From: CAYREX01 sp964423505
Lineage (GTDB): Bacteria > Fermentibacterota > Fermentibacteria > Fermentibacterales > JCC-6
Direction: 5' to 3'
DNA: 64,000 nucleotides
Assembly (NCBI GenBank): GCA_964423505.1
Contig: CAYREX010000009.1
Location: 43,708 to 107,707, forward strand
Part shown: one piece after another, positions 16,299 through 23,556 of the stretch
Layout: each line of letters opens with the position of its first letter
How positions within the stretch are numbered: position 1 is the first letter of the stretch
Notes under the pieces: model-generated
Told to the model about the DNA's origin: nothing
Seen by the model: only the letters and a program-made list of their open reading frames with translations
Database searches by the model: none
Translations under genes and position numbers: made by a program

Positions 16299-17606
16299 TT
16301 GCAGCTCATACACTGGCTTCCGTTCCGCTCCCCCAGGTCGCCGGTAAGGCTCCCCAGGCCGGTCCGCGGCCCGGAGAGGGAGACGTTCAAGCTGCACCTC
16401 CTCTCCGGGGTCATGGGCGGCGTCGCCATAGGCGTCACCCTGAACCACGAGTACATGGCCGCAGCCGGCCTGGACGCGGCCCAGTGGCAGATAACCCTGC
16501 TCACCATGATATGGCCGGTGAGCAACATCCTCTCGGTCTTCCTGAACCACTGGATAGACAGCAACGGCGGCTACTCGAGGGCCCTGCTCCTCGCGGCGGT
16601 GGCAAGGCTGCCCCTTGCCCTCATGATGCTCACCTCCAGCGTGAACCTCATGCTGCTGCTGATGATCCCATTCTTCATGTCGAACAGCGTGGTCATCCCC
16701 ACCCAGAACGCAATCATGCGTCAGCGTTACAGCCGCTCCCACAGGGCCCACCTCTTCGGCTGGTGGACCACCGTGCTGACCATGTTCAGCCTGCCGACGG
16801 CCATGCTGGTCGGCGCCCTCCTGGACGCCGACTTCCAGTTCTACAGGATCCTCTTCCTGGCCGAGGCGCTCTTCGGTGCAGGGCAGGCGGTGGTGCTCTC
16901 CATCATCGCCCGGGGGATGCAGACCGGTGTGGCGGAGCGGTCGACCGGCAGGGGTACGCTCCACTTCGTCCGCTCCCTCTGGGACGTCTTCCGCAGGGAC
17001 AGGGAGTTCGCCCGGTTCGAGCTGTTCTTCTTCACCTACGGAGTTGGCTTCCTGATGCTGCTGCCCGTCGTGCCGGTGTTCGCCACCGAGAGGCTGAGCC
17101 TCTCCTACGAGGAGTACGCCATGGCGAAGGGCGTCATCGGGCAGATGGGGGTGCTGCTCCTGTCACCACTGATGGGCACCAGGCTGGACAGGCTCAGTCC
17201 CTTCCGGTTCTCGGGGCTTGTCTGCCTGCTGCTGGCCCTCTACCCGGTCTCCCTGCTGATGTCGGAGATGATGCCCTCCCTGGGCACCTTCTTCTTCTAC
17301 GCCGCCTACCTGGTTTTCGCGGTGAGCATCGCCGGCATAAGGATGAGCTGGAACATATCCAGCATGCACTTCGCCCCCCCGGGGCAGGAGGCCACCTACC
17401 AGGGGCTGCACGTCTCCCTGACCGCCGTCCGCGGCTGCTTCGCGCCGATCCTGGGCAGCGTGATACTGGAGCTGTGGGGATTCCGAGAGACCTTCATCAC
17501 GGCCGCCGCCGTCTTCACCCTGGCGGGGCTCCTGTTCCTCGGTCACTACCGGAGAACGCACGAGAAGGGGCCGGGACGGACTCGTGCGTCCGTCCCGGCC
17601 CCCTGA
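16299..17606 (+). CDS. MFS transporter
   Basis: A 435-residue protein with about 12 membrane helices arranged as two six-helix halves, as in the major facilitator superfamily. The loop between helices 2 and 3 reads NHWIDSNGGYSRALL and the region around RYSRSHRAHLFGWWTT resembles the loop of the first half; the family-A RxGRR motif is not clear. Substrate unknown. TTG 16299, 6 nt after cysC, is the likely start but has no strong ribosome site, so coupling to cysC is likely. The last ten codons form the 5' arm and loop of a long hairpin that ends the transcript. Confidence 0.78.
   Translation: MQLIHWLPFRSPRSPVRLPRPVRGPERETFKLHLLSGVMGGVAIGVTLNHEYMAAAGLDAAQWQITLLTMIWPVSNILSVFLNHWIDSNGGYSRALLLAAVARLPLALMMLTSSVNLMLLLMIPFFMSNSVVIPTQNAIMRQRYSRSHRAHLFGWWTTVLTMFSLPTAMLVGALLDADFQFYRILFLAEALFGAGQAVVLSIIARGMQTGVAERSTGRGTLHFVRSLWDVFRRDREFARFELFFFTYGVGFLMLLPVVPVFATERLSLSYEEYAMAKGVIGQMGVLLLSPLMGTRLDRLSPFRFSGLVCLLLALYPVSLLMSEMMPSLGTFFFYAAYLVFAVSIAGIRMSWNISSMHFAPPGQEATYQGLHVSLTAVRGCFAPILGSVILELWGFRETFITAAAVFTLAGLLFLGHYRRTHEKGPGRTRASVPAP
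17567..17602. terminator. Perfect hairpin between convergent genes
   Basis: A 14-bp perfect stem (GGGGCCGGGACGGA and its complement) with the 8-nt loop CTCGTGCG. It overlaps the end of the MFS gene and lies just past the stop of the convergent beta-barrel gene (17626). There is no T-run, so it may act as a bidirectional barrier or a stability element. Confidence 0.7.
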
Positions 17607-17625
17607 TACCGTACGGCGGTCTGGC

Positions 17626-18126
17626 CTAGAAGTTGACTCCCGCGCTCAGCCCGAACCAGGCCGCGTCGAAGTCGAAGTCGACCAGGTGGTACTTGGCGCT
17701 AAGCTCGACGTCCACGCCCCCGGTGGGGAGTATCGTGCCCACGTGTCCGTAGGCACCGAACTCGCTGTCGCTGTCGTCGTACTCCTCGCCGTTGAACTCC
17801 CAGCTGACCGATGCTATGTGGAGAGCCAGTCCGCCGCCGTAGAAGACGAACCCGGAGTAGGTCCGGGCTCCCGCCAGTATGGGTACCATGCTGGCGGAGA
17901 AGTCCTCCAGGTCGGCTGCGTCGGAGAGGAAGGCGTAGCTGATGCTCCCCTCGATGGCGAAGAGGGGCATGTGCGAGAGGATGTTGACCCCTATCATCGG
18001 ACTGGCGTTGTAATGGTCGGCCACGTCTCCGGTGGGGATGAGTATCCCGGCGTGACCGCCGAACTCGACGTTCGCGGCGAAAGCTAGAATGGAAAGGACC
18101 GCAGTGAACAGCAGAGCCAGCTTCAT
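17626..18126 (-). CDS. Small outer-membrane beta-barrel protein
   Basis: A 166-residue secreted protein: a signal peptide of about 17 residues (MKLALLFTAVLSILAFA) followed by alternating polar/hydrophobic strands rich in Gly and Tyr, ending with the aromatic SAGVNF expected for BAM-recognised barrels. The size suggests an eight-stranded barrel of the OmpA/OmpX type. The ATG has AAAGGGG at good spacing and a near-consensus promoter (18163-18191) lies inside the end of the upstream HAD gene, so it can be expressed alone. Function unknown. Confidence 0.72.
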   Translation of the reverse strand: MKLALLFTAVLSILAFAANVEFGGHAGILIPTGDVADHYNASPMIGVNILSHMPLFAIEGSISYAFLSDAADLEDFSASMVPILAGARTYSGFVFYGGGLALHIASVSWEFNGEEYDDSDSEFGAYGHVGTILPTGGVDVELSAKYHLVDFDFDAAWFGLSAGVNF

Positions 18127-18162
18127 ATCGACCCCTTTCGGTGGTGTTCTCCCCCTCTGCCG

Positions 18163-18191
18163 ATTCTAGGCTCCGCCGGGGCCACGGTCAA
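18163..18191 (-). promoter_or_regulatory. Promoter TTGACC-N17-TAGAAT
   Basis: On the minus strand, TTGACC (18186-18191) and TAGAAT (18163-18168) are exactly 17 nt apart, about 37 nt upstream of the beta-barrel start. The -35 is inside the 3' end of the HAD gene. Confidence 0.78.
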
Positions 18192-18867
18192 CTTGGGACA
18201 GCAGCCCGGGCAGCTCCCGGAGCGAGCGGAGCTCGAACCTCCTGGGGCCGTCTCCCGCGAACTCCCCGTCCAGGCGGAGCCAGGCGAAGTCCACTCCGGC
18301 GGCGGCCGCGGCGCCCATGTCGCTCCTCGCCGAGTCGCCGACGAAGAGCGTCCTGGAGGGCTCTGAGCCGGCCAGCCTCATTGCCAGCTCCAGTATCCCC
18401 GGGGAGGGCTTGGCGATGCCGACCTCGCAGCTAAGCACCAGCAGGTCCAGGTGCTCCATGAGTCCCGCCGCCTGCAGACGCCGCCTCTGGGCGTCCCCGC
18501 GGCCGTTGGACACGATGCCCACGGAGTGCTCGCGGTGGAGGTCTGCCATGACCTCCGCGGCGCCCGGCAGCGGCTCTCCGTGCTCTCCGAGGGCATCCAG
18601 GTAGGCGGAGAAGAGCTCCCCGGGGGTGACCGCTATCCCCGCCTCGGAGAGCTCCCGCCCAAACCTGCGCATGGCGTCGTCCTCTCCCCGTCTGCAGGCC
18701 TCCAGGTCCTGAAGGGCGTCCCCCCGGGCTATCCCCAGGAGGACCTCGAAGGCGTCACCGGGGACCCCCGGCAGCTCCAGCAGCCTCGATACCGCGTGCC
18801 TCTGGGCGGCATCGTAGTCCAGCAGCGTCCCGTCCAGGTCGAGCAGCACCGCGTCGTAGAGTCCCAT
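18166..18867 (-). CDS. HAD-superfamily phosphatase (YjjG-like)
   Basis: This 233-residue cytosolic protein has the four HAD motifs: DLDGTLLDYD (nucleophile and acid), SNGR for the Ser/Thr position, the Lys in GIAKPSPGI, and GDSARSDMGAA. The helical cap between motifs I and II is the C1 type seen in YjjG-like nucleotidases and phosphoglycolate phosphatases. It probably dephosphorylates a small metabolite, not identifiable here. The start is placed at 18867 (MGLYDAVLLDLDGT), since the extra eight residues from 18891 do not fit the fold. It diverges from the PQQ-propeller gene. Confidence 0.82.
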   Translation of the reverse strand: MGLYDAVLLDLDGTLLDYDAAQRHAVSRLLELPGVPGDAFEVLLGIARGDALQDLEACRRGEDDAMRRFGRELSEAGIAVTPGELFSAYLDALGEHGEPLPGAAEVMADLHREHSVGIVSNGRGDAQRRRLQAAGLMEHLDLLVLSCEVGIAKPSPGILELAMRLAGSEPSRTLFVGDSARSDMGAAAAAGVDFAWLRLDGEFAGDGPRRFELRSLRELPGLLSQVDRGPGGA

Positions 18868-19094
18868 GAAGCTCCGTCCCGTGATGGACAACCCCTCTCC
18901 GCGCCTTCCACCGGGAATCTACATGCCGCCGGCTCCCTCCGGACAGCCTGCCTCTCCCTTGCGGCTGCCCGGCCGAGCCGACATTGATGGGTCGTGGCCA
19001 CGGAGCGGTGGCCCGGAGGAGGCGTCCTGCCGGCAGGCCCGGGCAGCGAGCCCGAAGCGGGTGGCGGGACCAGTTGGCAGGGACGGGAGGAACC

Positions 19095-20771
19095 ATGGGC
19101 ATGGGCGCGGCACTTCTGGCCGCCGCGGTCTCCGCGATGTCGGTCACCATAACGGAGCCTGCCGACGGCGGCTCCTACGACGGGGACTGGCTCACCGTCA
19201 GGGCCCTGGTCGAGAACGGGAACAGCCTTCCGGACTCGGTATGCCTCAACCTGAACGGCGAGCCGCAGATGCCGGTCCCCAGGCTGAGCACCGACTGGCC
19301 GACCTACATGCAGAACTACCTGAACCACGGCTTCTCGGAGTCTCCCGCCCCGGATGACGCCACCATCCTCTGGACCGCTCCGGTCACCGGTCAGTACCAC
19401 GAGTTCCCGACGCCGACCGTCGTGGACGGGATCGTCTACTACCCGTCGAACGTCGGTACCGACTCCGTCTACGCCCTCGACGCGGCGACCGGCGAGGTGG
19501 TCTGGAAGTACCTGGTGGGCCAGACGGACGACGCCGTCACCGTCTCGGGAGGCCGCGCGTACGTGGCCAGCGACTCGCTCTGGTGCCTGGATGCGCTGAC
19601 GGGGCGCAGGATATGGGCCTCCGGCGATGCCGGCTACGGAGGCAGCACGCCGGTGGTCCACGACGGGCACGTGTTCGCCGGGGAGAGGTCGGAGTCGCTG
19701 GACTCGAGCTGGGTCTGCAGCTTCGATGCGCGGACCGGCGAGAGGGAGTGGATGGTCTTTCTGGAAGGTGCCACCGTCAGCTGCCTCGCGCTCTGGGAGG
19801 GCATGCTCTTCGTCCCGACCTTCGAGGGGCCGCTCTACGCGCTGGACACCGCCGACGGCGGAGTCGTCTGGACCAACCGGGACGTCGAGGACGGGTACTG
19901 GGACTCCTCTCCGGTGATCGTGGACGGCAACATCTACATAGGCGGCATGGACGACCGGCTGTGGGCTTTCGACGCCATGTCGGGCGACTCCGTCTGGTCC
20001 GGCCGGCCACTCTCCGGAGGCGTCACGGCGACGCCGGCCTACCACGACGGGAGACTCTACGCCGCCGGGCAGCACGGGCCGTACGTGGCCGCGGACGCGC
20101 TGACCGGAGATGTCCTCTGGACGCGGGACTACAGGCTGCACGGCTCCTCGGCCGTGGCCGACGGGAAGGTGTTCTTCGGCGAGTACTCCTGGAACGACAG
20201 CGCACGGGTGGTCTGCCTCGACTGCCTCACCGGGGATGCCGTATGGACCTACATGACGACGACGCACCGCTTCCAGGGGAGCCCCTCGGTCACCGACGGT
20301 GTCGTCTACATACCGGCCATAGACGGCAACCTGTACGCCTTCGGCACGGGGCTGAGGTACACCTACCTGGACGACCTGTTCGCCGAGGTGGGCACGAACG
20401 AGCTCGTGGTCACATCCTTCGATGACGGCGTCGCGGTTGCGGCAGACACCGTCACCTTCACGGTCACCGGTACCGGCTTCGAGCTGAACCCGGCCAATAG
20501 GCTGGCGCTGAGGGTGAGCCCGAATCCCCTCGGCTCGTCCGCCGTCATATCCTTCGAGCTGGAGAGCCCGGCGATGACCGAGCTGACCGTCTACGACCTC
20601 TCCGGCAGGGTCGTGGTCGAGCTGGAGCGCTCCATGCTCCCCTCCGGCACTCATTCGGTCCCCTGGGACGCGACGGACGGGAGGGGGGCACCCCTCTCGT
20701 CCGGCCTCTACGTATGCAGGCTGCTCTCCGGGAGCGTGGCCGAGACGACCGGCCTCTGCATACTGAGGTAG
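19095..20771 (+). CDS. Secreted PQQ-like beta-propeller protein with FlgD-like C-terminal domain
   Basis: A 558-residue exported protein. After a signal peptide of about 15 residues come seven or so blades with the PQQ/BamB repeat pattern, such as YALDAATGEVVWKY, WCLDALTGRRIW and YALDTADGGVVW, spanning residues 95-425. The last 85 residues (NPLGSSAVISFELES, then VYDLSGRVVVEL and SGLYVCRL) form a FlgD_ig/CTD-like domain found on secreted proteins of the FCB group. No catalytic residues are evident; it may be a binding scaffold. ATG 19095 follows GGGAGGA; the ATG six nt later is an equally good start. Confidence 0.82.
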   Translation: MGMGAALLAAAVSAMSVTITEPADGGSYDGDWLTVRALVENGNSLPDSVCLNLNGEPQMPVPRLSTDWPTYMQNYLNHGFSESPAPDDATILWTAPVTGQYHEFPTPTVVDGIVYYPSNVGTDSVYALDAATGEVVWKYLVGQTDDAVTVSGGRAYVASDSLWCLDALTGRRIWASGDAGYGGSTPVVHDGHVFAGERSESLDSSWVCSFDARTGEREWMVFLEGATVSCLALWEGMLFVPTFEGPLYALDTADGGVVWTNRDVEDGYWDSSPVIVDGNIYIGGMDDRLWAFDAMSGDSVWSGRPLSGGVTATPAYHDGRLYAAGQHGPYVAADALTGDVLWTRDYRLHGSSAVADGKVFFGEYSWNDSARVVCLDCLTGDAVWTYMTTTHRFQGSPSVTDGVVYIPAIDGNLYAFGTGLRYTYLDDLFAEVGTNELVVTSFDDGVAVAADTVTFTVTGTGFELNPANRLALRVSPNPLGSSAVISFELESPAMTELTVYDLSGRVVVELERSMLPSGTHSVPWDATDGRGAPLSSGLYVCRLLSGSVAETTGLCILR

Positions 20772-20879
20772 CGCCGCGGCTCCGCCGGCGATCGTGAGGC
20801 CGGCCGGAACCGGGCCGCTCCCGGACCTCGGCTCTTCTCCGAGACCCCGAAACTGGTATCCGATGCCTGCCGCGGGGTG

Positions 20880-20885
20880 TATATT
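20880..20885 (+). promoter_or_regulatory. Possible -10 element for mrp-hydG
   Basis: TATATT sits 33 nt before the mrp ATG in the only AT-rich patch of the gap. A clear -35 was not found. Confidence 0.4.
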
Positions 20886-20917
20886 ACCCGACTACCCCAC
20901 CGGAAAGGACGATCGGC

Positions 20918-21733
20918 ATGAGCGACGAGAAAATGCCCTCGATGAAGTTGGAGAAAGCCCCGGCGGAGCACACGATCCTGGTCCTCTCGGGCAAGGGGGG
21001 GGTCGGGAAGAGCACGGTGGCCGCCAACCTGGCGGTCAGCCTCTCGCTCTCCGGCCGCAGCACCGGCCTGCTCGACGCCGACTTCCACGGGCCAAGCATA
21101 CCTCGTCTGCTCGGTCTGCAGGACGCGAGGCTGGAGAGCGACGGCGAGCGGATAAAGCCTGCCGAGATGGGCGGTCTCGAAGTCGTCTCAGTCGGCTTCA
21201 TGCTGCAGGGCGGGAACGACCCGGTGATCTGGCGAGGTCCCCTGAAGATGAGCGTTCTGCGGCAGCTGCTGACAGACGTGGAATGGGGAGAGCTGGACTA
21301 CATGGTCGTGGACTGTCCTCCGGGGACCGGGGACGAGCCGCTCTCCGTGGTGCAGCTGGTCCCCGAGCCGACAGGAGCGGTGATAGTCACCACTCCGCAG
21401 GAGCTCTCGCTCTCCGACGTGAGGCGCTCCATAGAGTTCTGCAGGAAGCTCGAGCTGCCGGTCCTGGGCGTCATAGAGAACATGTCCGGCTTCGTCTGCC
21501 CCGGGTGCGGCGAGAGGACGGAGCTGTTCGGCTCCGGCGGCGGCGAGAGGATGGCCGGGGAGATGGGCGTCCCCTTCCTGGGCGTGCTGCCGATCGAGCC
21601 GGGGATAGTCCGCTCCGGCGAGGAGGGGAAGCCCTTCGTCTACTTCGAGGGCAGCACCCCGTACGCGGAGACCTTCCGCGGCATCGCCGAGCGGCTCGCG
21701 GCTTCGATAGAGGGCGGGGAAGCGGAGGAATGA
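20918..21733 (+). CDS. mrp: Mrp/NBP35-family Fe-S carrier ATPase
   Basis: This 271-residue P-loop ATPase carries or inserts [4Fe-4S] clusters into client proteins. It shows the deviant Walker A (SGKGGVGKST), Walker B in DYMVVDCPPGTGDEP, and the cluster-binding CxxC (VCPGCGERTELFG) near residue 193. It lacks the N-terminal DUF59 domain of many Mrp proteins, as in the short ApbC/NBP35 type. The ATG has GGAAAGGA upstream. Its stop overlaps the hydG ATG (ATGA), suggesting it supplies clusters to that iron-sulfur enzyme. Confidence 0.9.
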   Translation: MSDEKMPSMKLEKAPAEHTILVLSGKGGVGKSTVAANLAVSLSLSGRSTGLLDADFHGPSIPRLLGLQDARLESDGERIKPAEMGGLEVVSVGFMLQGGNDPVIWRGPLKMSVLRQLLTDVEWGELDYMVVDCPPGTGDEPLSVVQLVPEPTGAVIVTTPQELSLSDVRRSIEFCRKLELPVLGVIENMSGFVCPGCGERTELFGSGGGERMAGEMGVPFLGVLPIEPGIVRSGEEGKPFVYFEGSTPYAETFRGIAERLAASIEGGEAEE

Positions 21734-23181
21734 GCGCCTGGGCGGACGACCTCGTCAGGCGGGACGAGATAGACAGGTACCTGGTCGACGGGAGGGACTT
21801 CGTCGACGAGAGGCTCATCTCCCGGGAGCTGGAGAGGTGGGCGTCGCCCCCGGCGTCGCTGGTCCGCGAGATAGTCGCCAAGTCCCTGTCGCTGGAGCGG
21901 CTGGAGCCGTCGGAGACGGCGGCCCTCATAGGTTGCGGAGACCCGGAGCTGCTTGCGGAGATGAGGGAGGCCGGGCTCCGCATCAAGCGGAAGGTCTACG
22001 GCCGAAGGATCGTCTTCTTCGCACCGCTCTACATCTCCAACTACTGCGTGAACAACTGTGCCTACTGCGGCTTCAGGCGGGACAACCCGGACGTGGTCCG
22101 CGTCAGGCTCGAGGACGATGAGATACGCAGGGAGGTCCGCTCGCTCACCGCACGGGGCCACAAGCGCCTGATCCTGGTCTACGGAGAGCATCCTTCTACC
22201 GGTGCGGACTTCATAGCGCATACCCTCGGGGTCGTCTACGATACTAAGAGCGGCACCGACGAGATACGAAGGGCCAACATCAACGCCGCGCCTTTGCCGG
22301 TGGCTGACCTGGAGCGGCTCAGGGACGTGGGGATAGGCACCTACCAGGTCTTCCAGGAGACCTATCACCACGGAACCTACGCCGGGGTCCATCCGGAGGG
22401 AACGCTGAAGGGCAACTACCTCTGGAGGCTGTACGCGCTGCACAGGGCCATGGACGCAGGCGTGGACGACGTCGGCATGGGAGCGCTCTTCGGGCTGTAC
22501 GACTGGCGGTTCGAGGTGATGGCGCTGCTTCTGCACACCATCGACCTGGAGAGGCGCTTCGGCGGCGTGGGCCCGCATACCATCAGCTTCCCTCGTCTGG
22601 AGCCGGCCCTGAACGCCCCCTTCAACATGGAGCAGCGCTTCCGGGTGGACGACGAGACCTTCGGCAGGCTGGTGACCGTGCTGCGGCTGTCGGTGCCCTA
22701 CACCGGCATGATACTCACCGCCAGGGAGCCGGAGAGGGTGCGCCGGGAGGTCATCCCAAGGGGCGTCACGCAACTGGATGCCGGGTCCAACATAGGCGTG
22801 GGCTGCTACTCCTCCGGTGAGTCGGACGATCACCGGGAGCAGTTCGAGCTGGGCGATCTGCGCAGCCTGGAGGAGGTCATCTCCGACCTCGTGGACATGG
22901 GCATGATCACCAGCTTCTGCACGGCAGGCTACAGGTGCGGCAGGACCGGCAGCTACTTCATGGATGTCGCCAAGGCCGGGAAGGTCCATACGCTCTGCAT
23001 GCCCAACGCCATACTCACCTTCGCCGAGTACCTGGAGGACTACGCCTCGGAGGAGACAAGGGCAAAGGGCTGGAAGCTGCTGGAGCGGGAGATGGGTTCC
23101 CTTCCGGGAGAGGAGCTGCGCGCAAGGGTGGCCGAGCTGCTCGGAAGGGTCCGGGCCGGGGAGAGGGACCTGTACCTGTAG
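21730..23181 (+). CDS. hydG: HydG-like radical SAM tyrosine lyase with displaced C-terminal cysteine
   Basis: This 483-residue protein matches HydG, which cleaves tyrosine to give CO and cyanide ligands for the [FeFe]-hydrogenase H-cluster. The radical SAM motif is CVNNCAYC (C106, C110, C113) after LYISNY. The length and the C-terminal region FCTAGYRCGRTGSYFM ... LCMPNA separate it from ThiH. HydG normally has CX2CX22C there; here residue 400 is Gly and a Cys stands at 403, giving CX5CX19C (C397, C403, C423). The dangler-iron cluster may thus be altered or the activity different. No hydE, hydF or hydrogenase is in the window. Confidence 0.82.
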   Translation: MSAWADDLVRRDEIDRYLVDGRDFVDERLISRELERWASPPASLVREIVAKSLSLERLEPSETAALIGCGDPELLAEMREAGLRIKRKVYGRRIVFFAPLYISNYCVNNCAYCGFRRDNPDVVRVRLEDDEIRREVRSLTARGHKRLILVYGEHPSTGADFIAHTLGVVYDTKSGTDEIRRANINAAPLPVADLERLRDVGIGTYQVFQETYHHGTYAGVHPEGTLKGNYLWRLYALHRAMDAGVDDVGMGALFGLYDWRFEVMALLLHTIDLERRFGGVGPHTISFPRLEPALNAPFNMEQRFRVDDETFGRLVTVLRLSVPYTGMILTAREPERVRREVIPRGVTQLDAGSNIGVGCYSSGESDDHREQFELGDLRSLEEVISDLVDMGMITSFCTAGYRCGRTGSYFMDVAKAGKVHTLCMPNAILTFAEYLEDYASEETRAKGWKLLEREMGSLPGEELRARVAELLGRVRAGERDLYL

Positions 23182-23201
23182 GCGAGGGGGCGGGAAGCAG
23201 G

Positions 23202-23450
23202 CTGGCCGCCGAGGCCGAGGCCTTCGGCGAGAGGTTCCCCGGCTGCACCATCCGCTTCGCGGAGCTCCTCGGCAGGAGGGTCTCTCATGTGGCCGGCTCG
23301 ACCCGTGACGTCTCGGTGGACGAGCTGATGCTGCCGCTCGGAAACGCGCTCCTGGCCTTCGTCGGCGGCGACTGGCGGCCCCGCGAGGAGGAGCTCCGCT
23401 CCTGGGCCGCCTCCCTCGCCGCGGACATCGTACCGCTTACGGGTTTATGA
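23202..23450 (+). CDS. Small hypothetical protein after hydG
   Basis: An open frame of about 82 residues follows hydG. The text RFAELLGRRVSHVAGSTRD and ALLAFVGGDWRPREEELRSW looks protein-like, with mixed acidic and hydrophobic residues and no membrane helix or signal. No ATG, GTG or TTG is available; CTG 23202 is the first likely start, which makes the gene doubtful, although CTG seems to be used elsewhere here. No family recognised. Its place suggests a link to hydG if real. Confidence 0.35.
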   Translation: MAAEAEAFGERFPGCTIRFAELLGRRVSHVAGSTRDVSVDELMLPLGNALLAFVGGDWRPREEELRSWAASLAADIVPLTGL

Positions 23451-23556
23451 ACATATGGCTGTTATCCAGCATACTCCGGAGCGGAACGGCCCGGAAAGAA
23501 ACGTATTATCCTCGGATTCTTCATAAAGTCATAAGCGGTACGGTGGGAGGTTTTTG

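Noticed and set aside
22045..23181. ThiH (thiamine tyrosine lyase) instead of HydG
   Set aside because: ThiH lacks the extended C-terminal region with the GRTG and CMPN motifs that is present here, and no thi genes are near.
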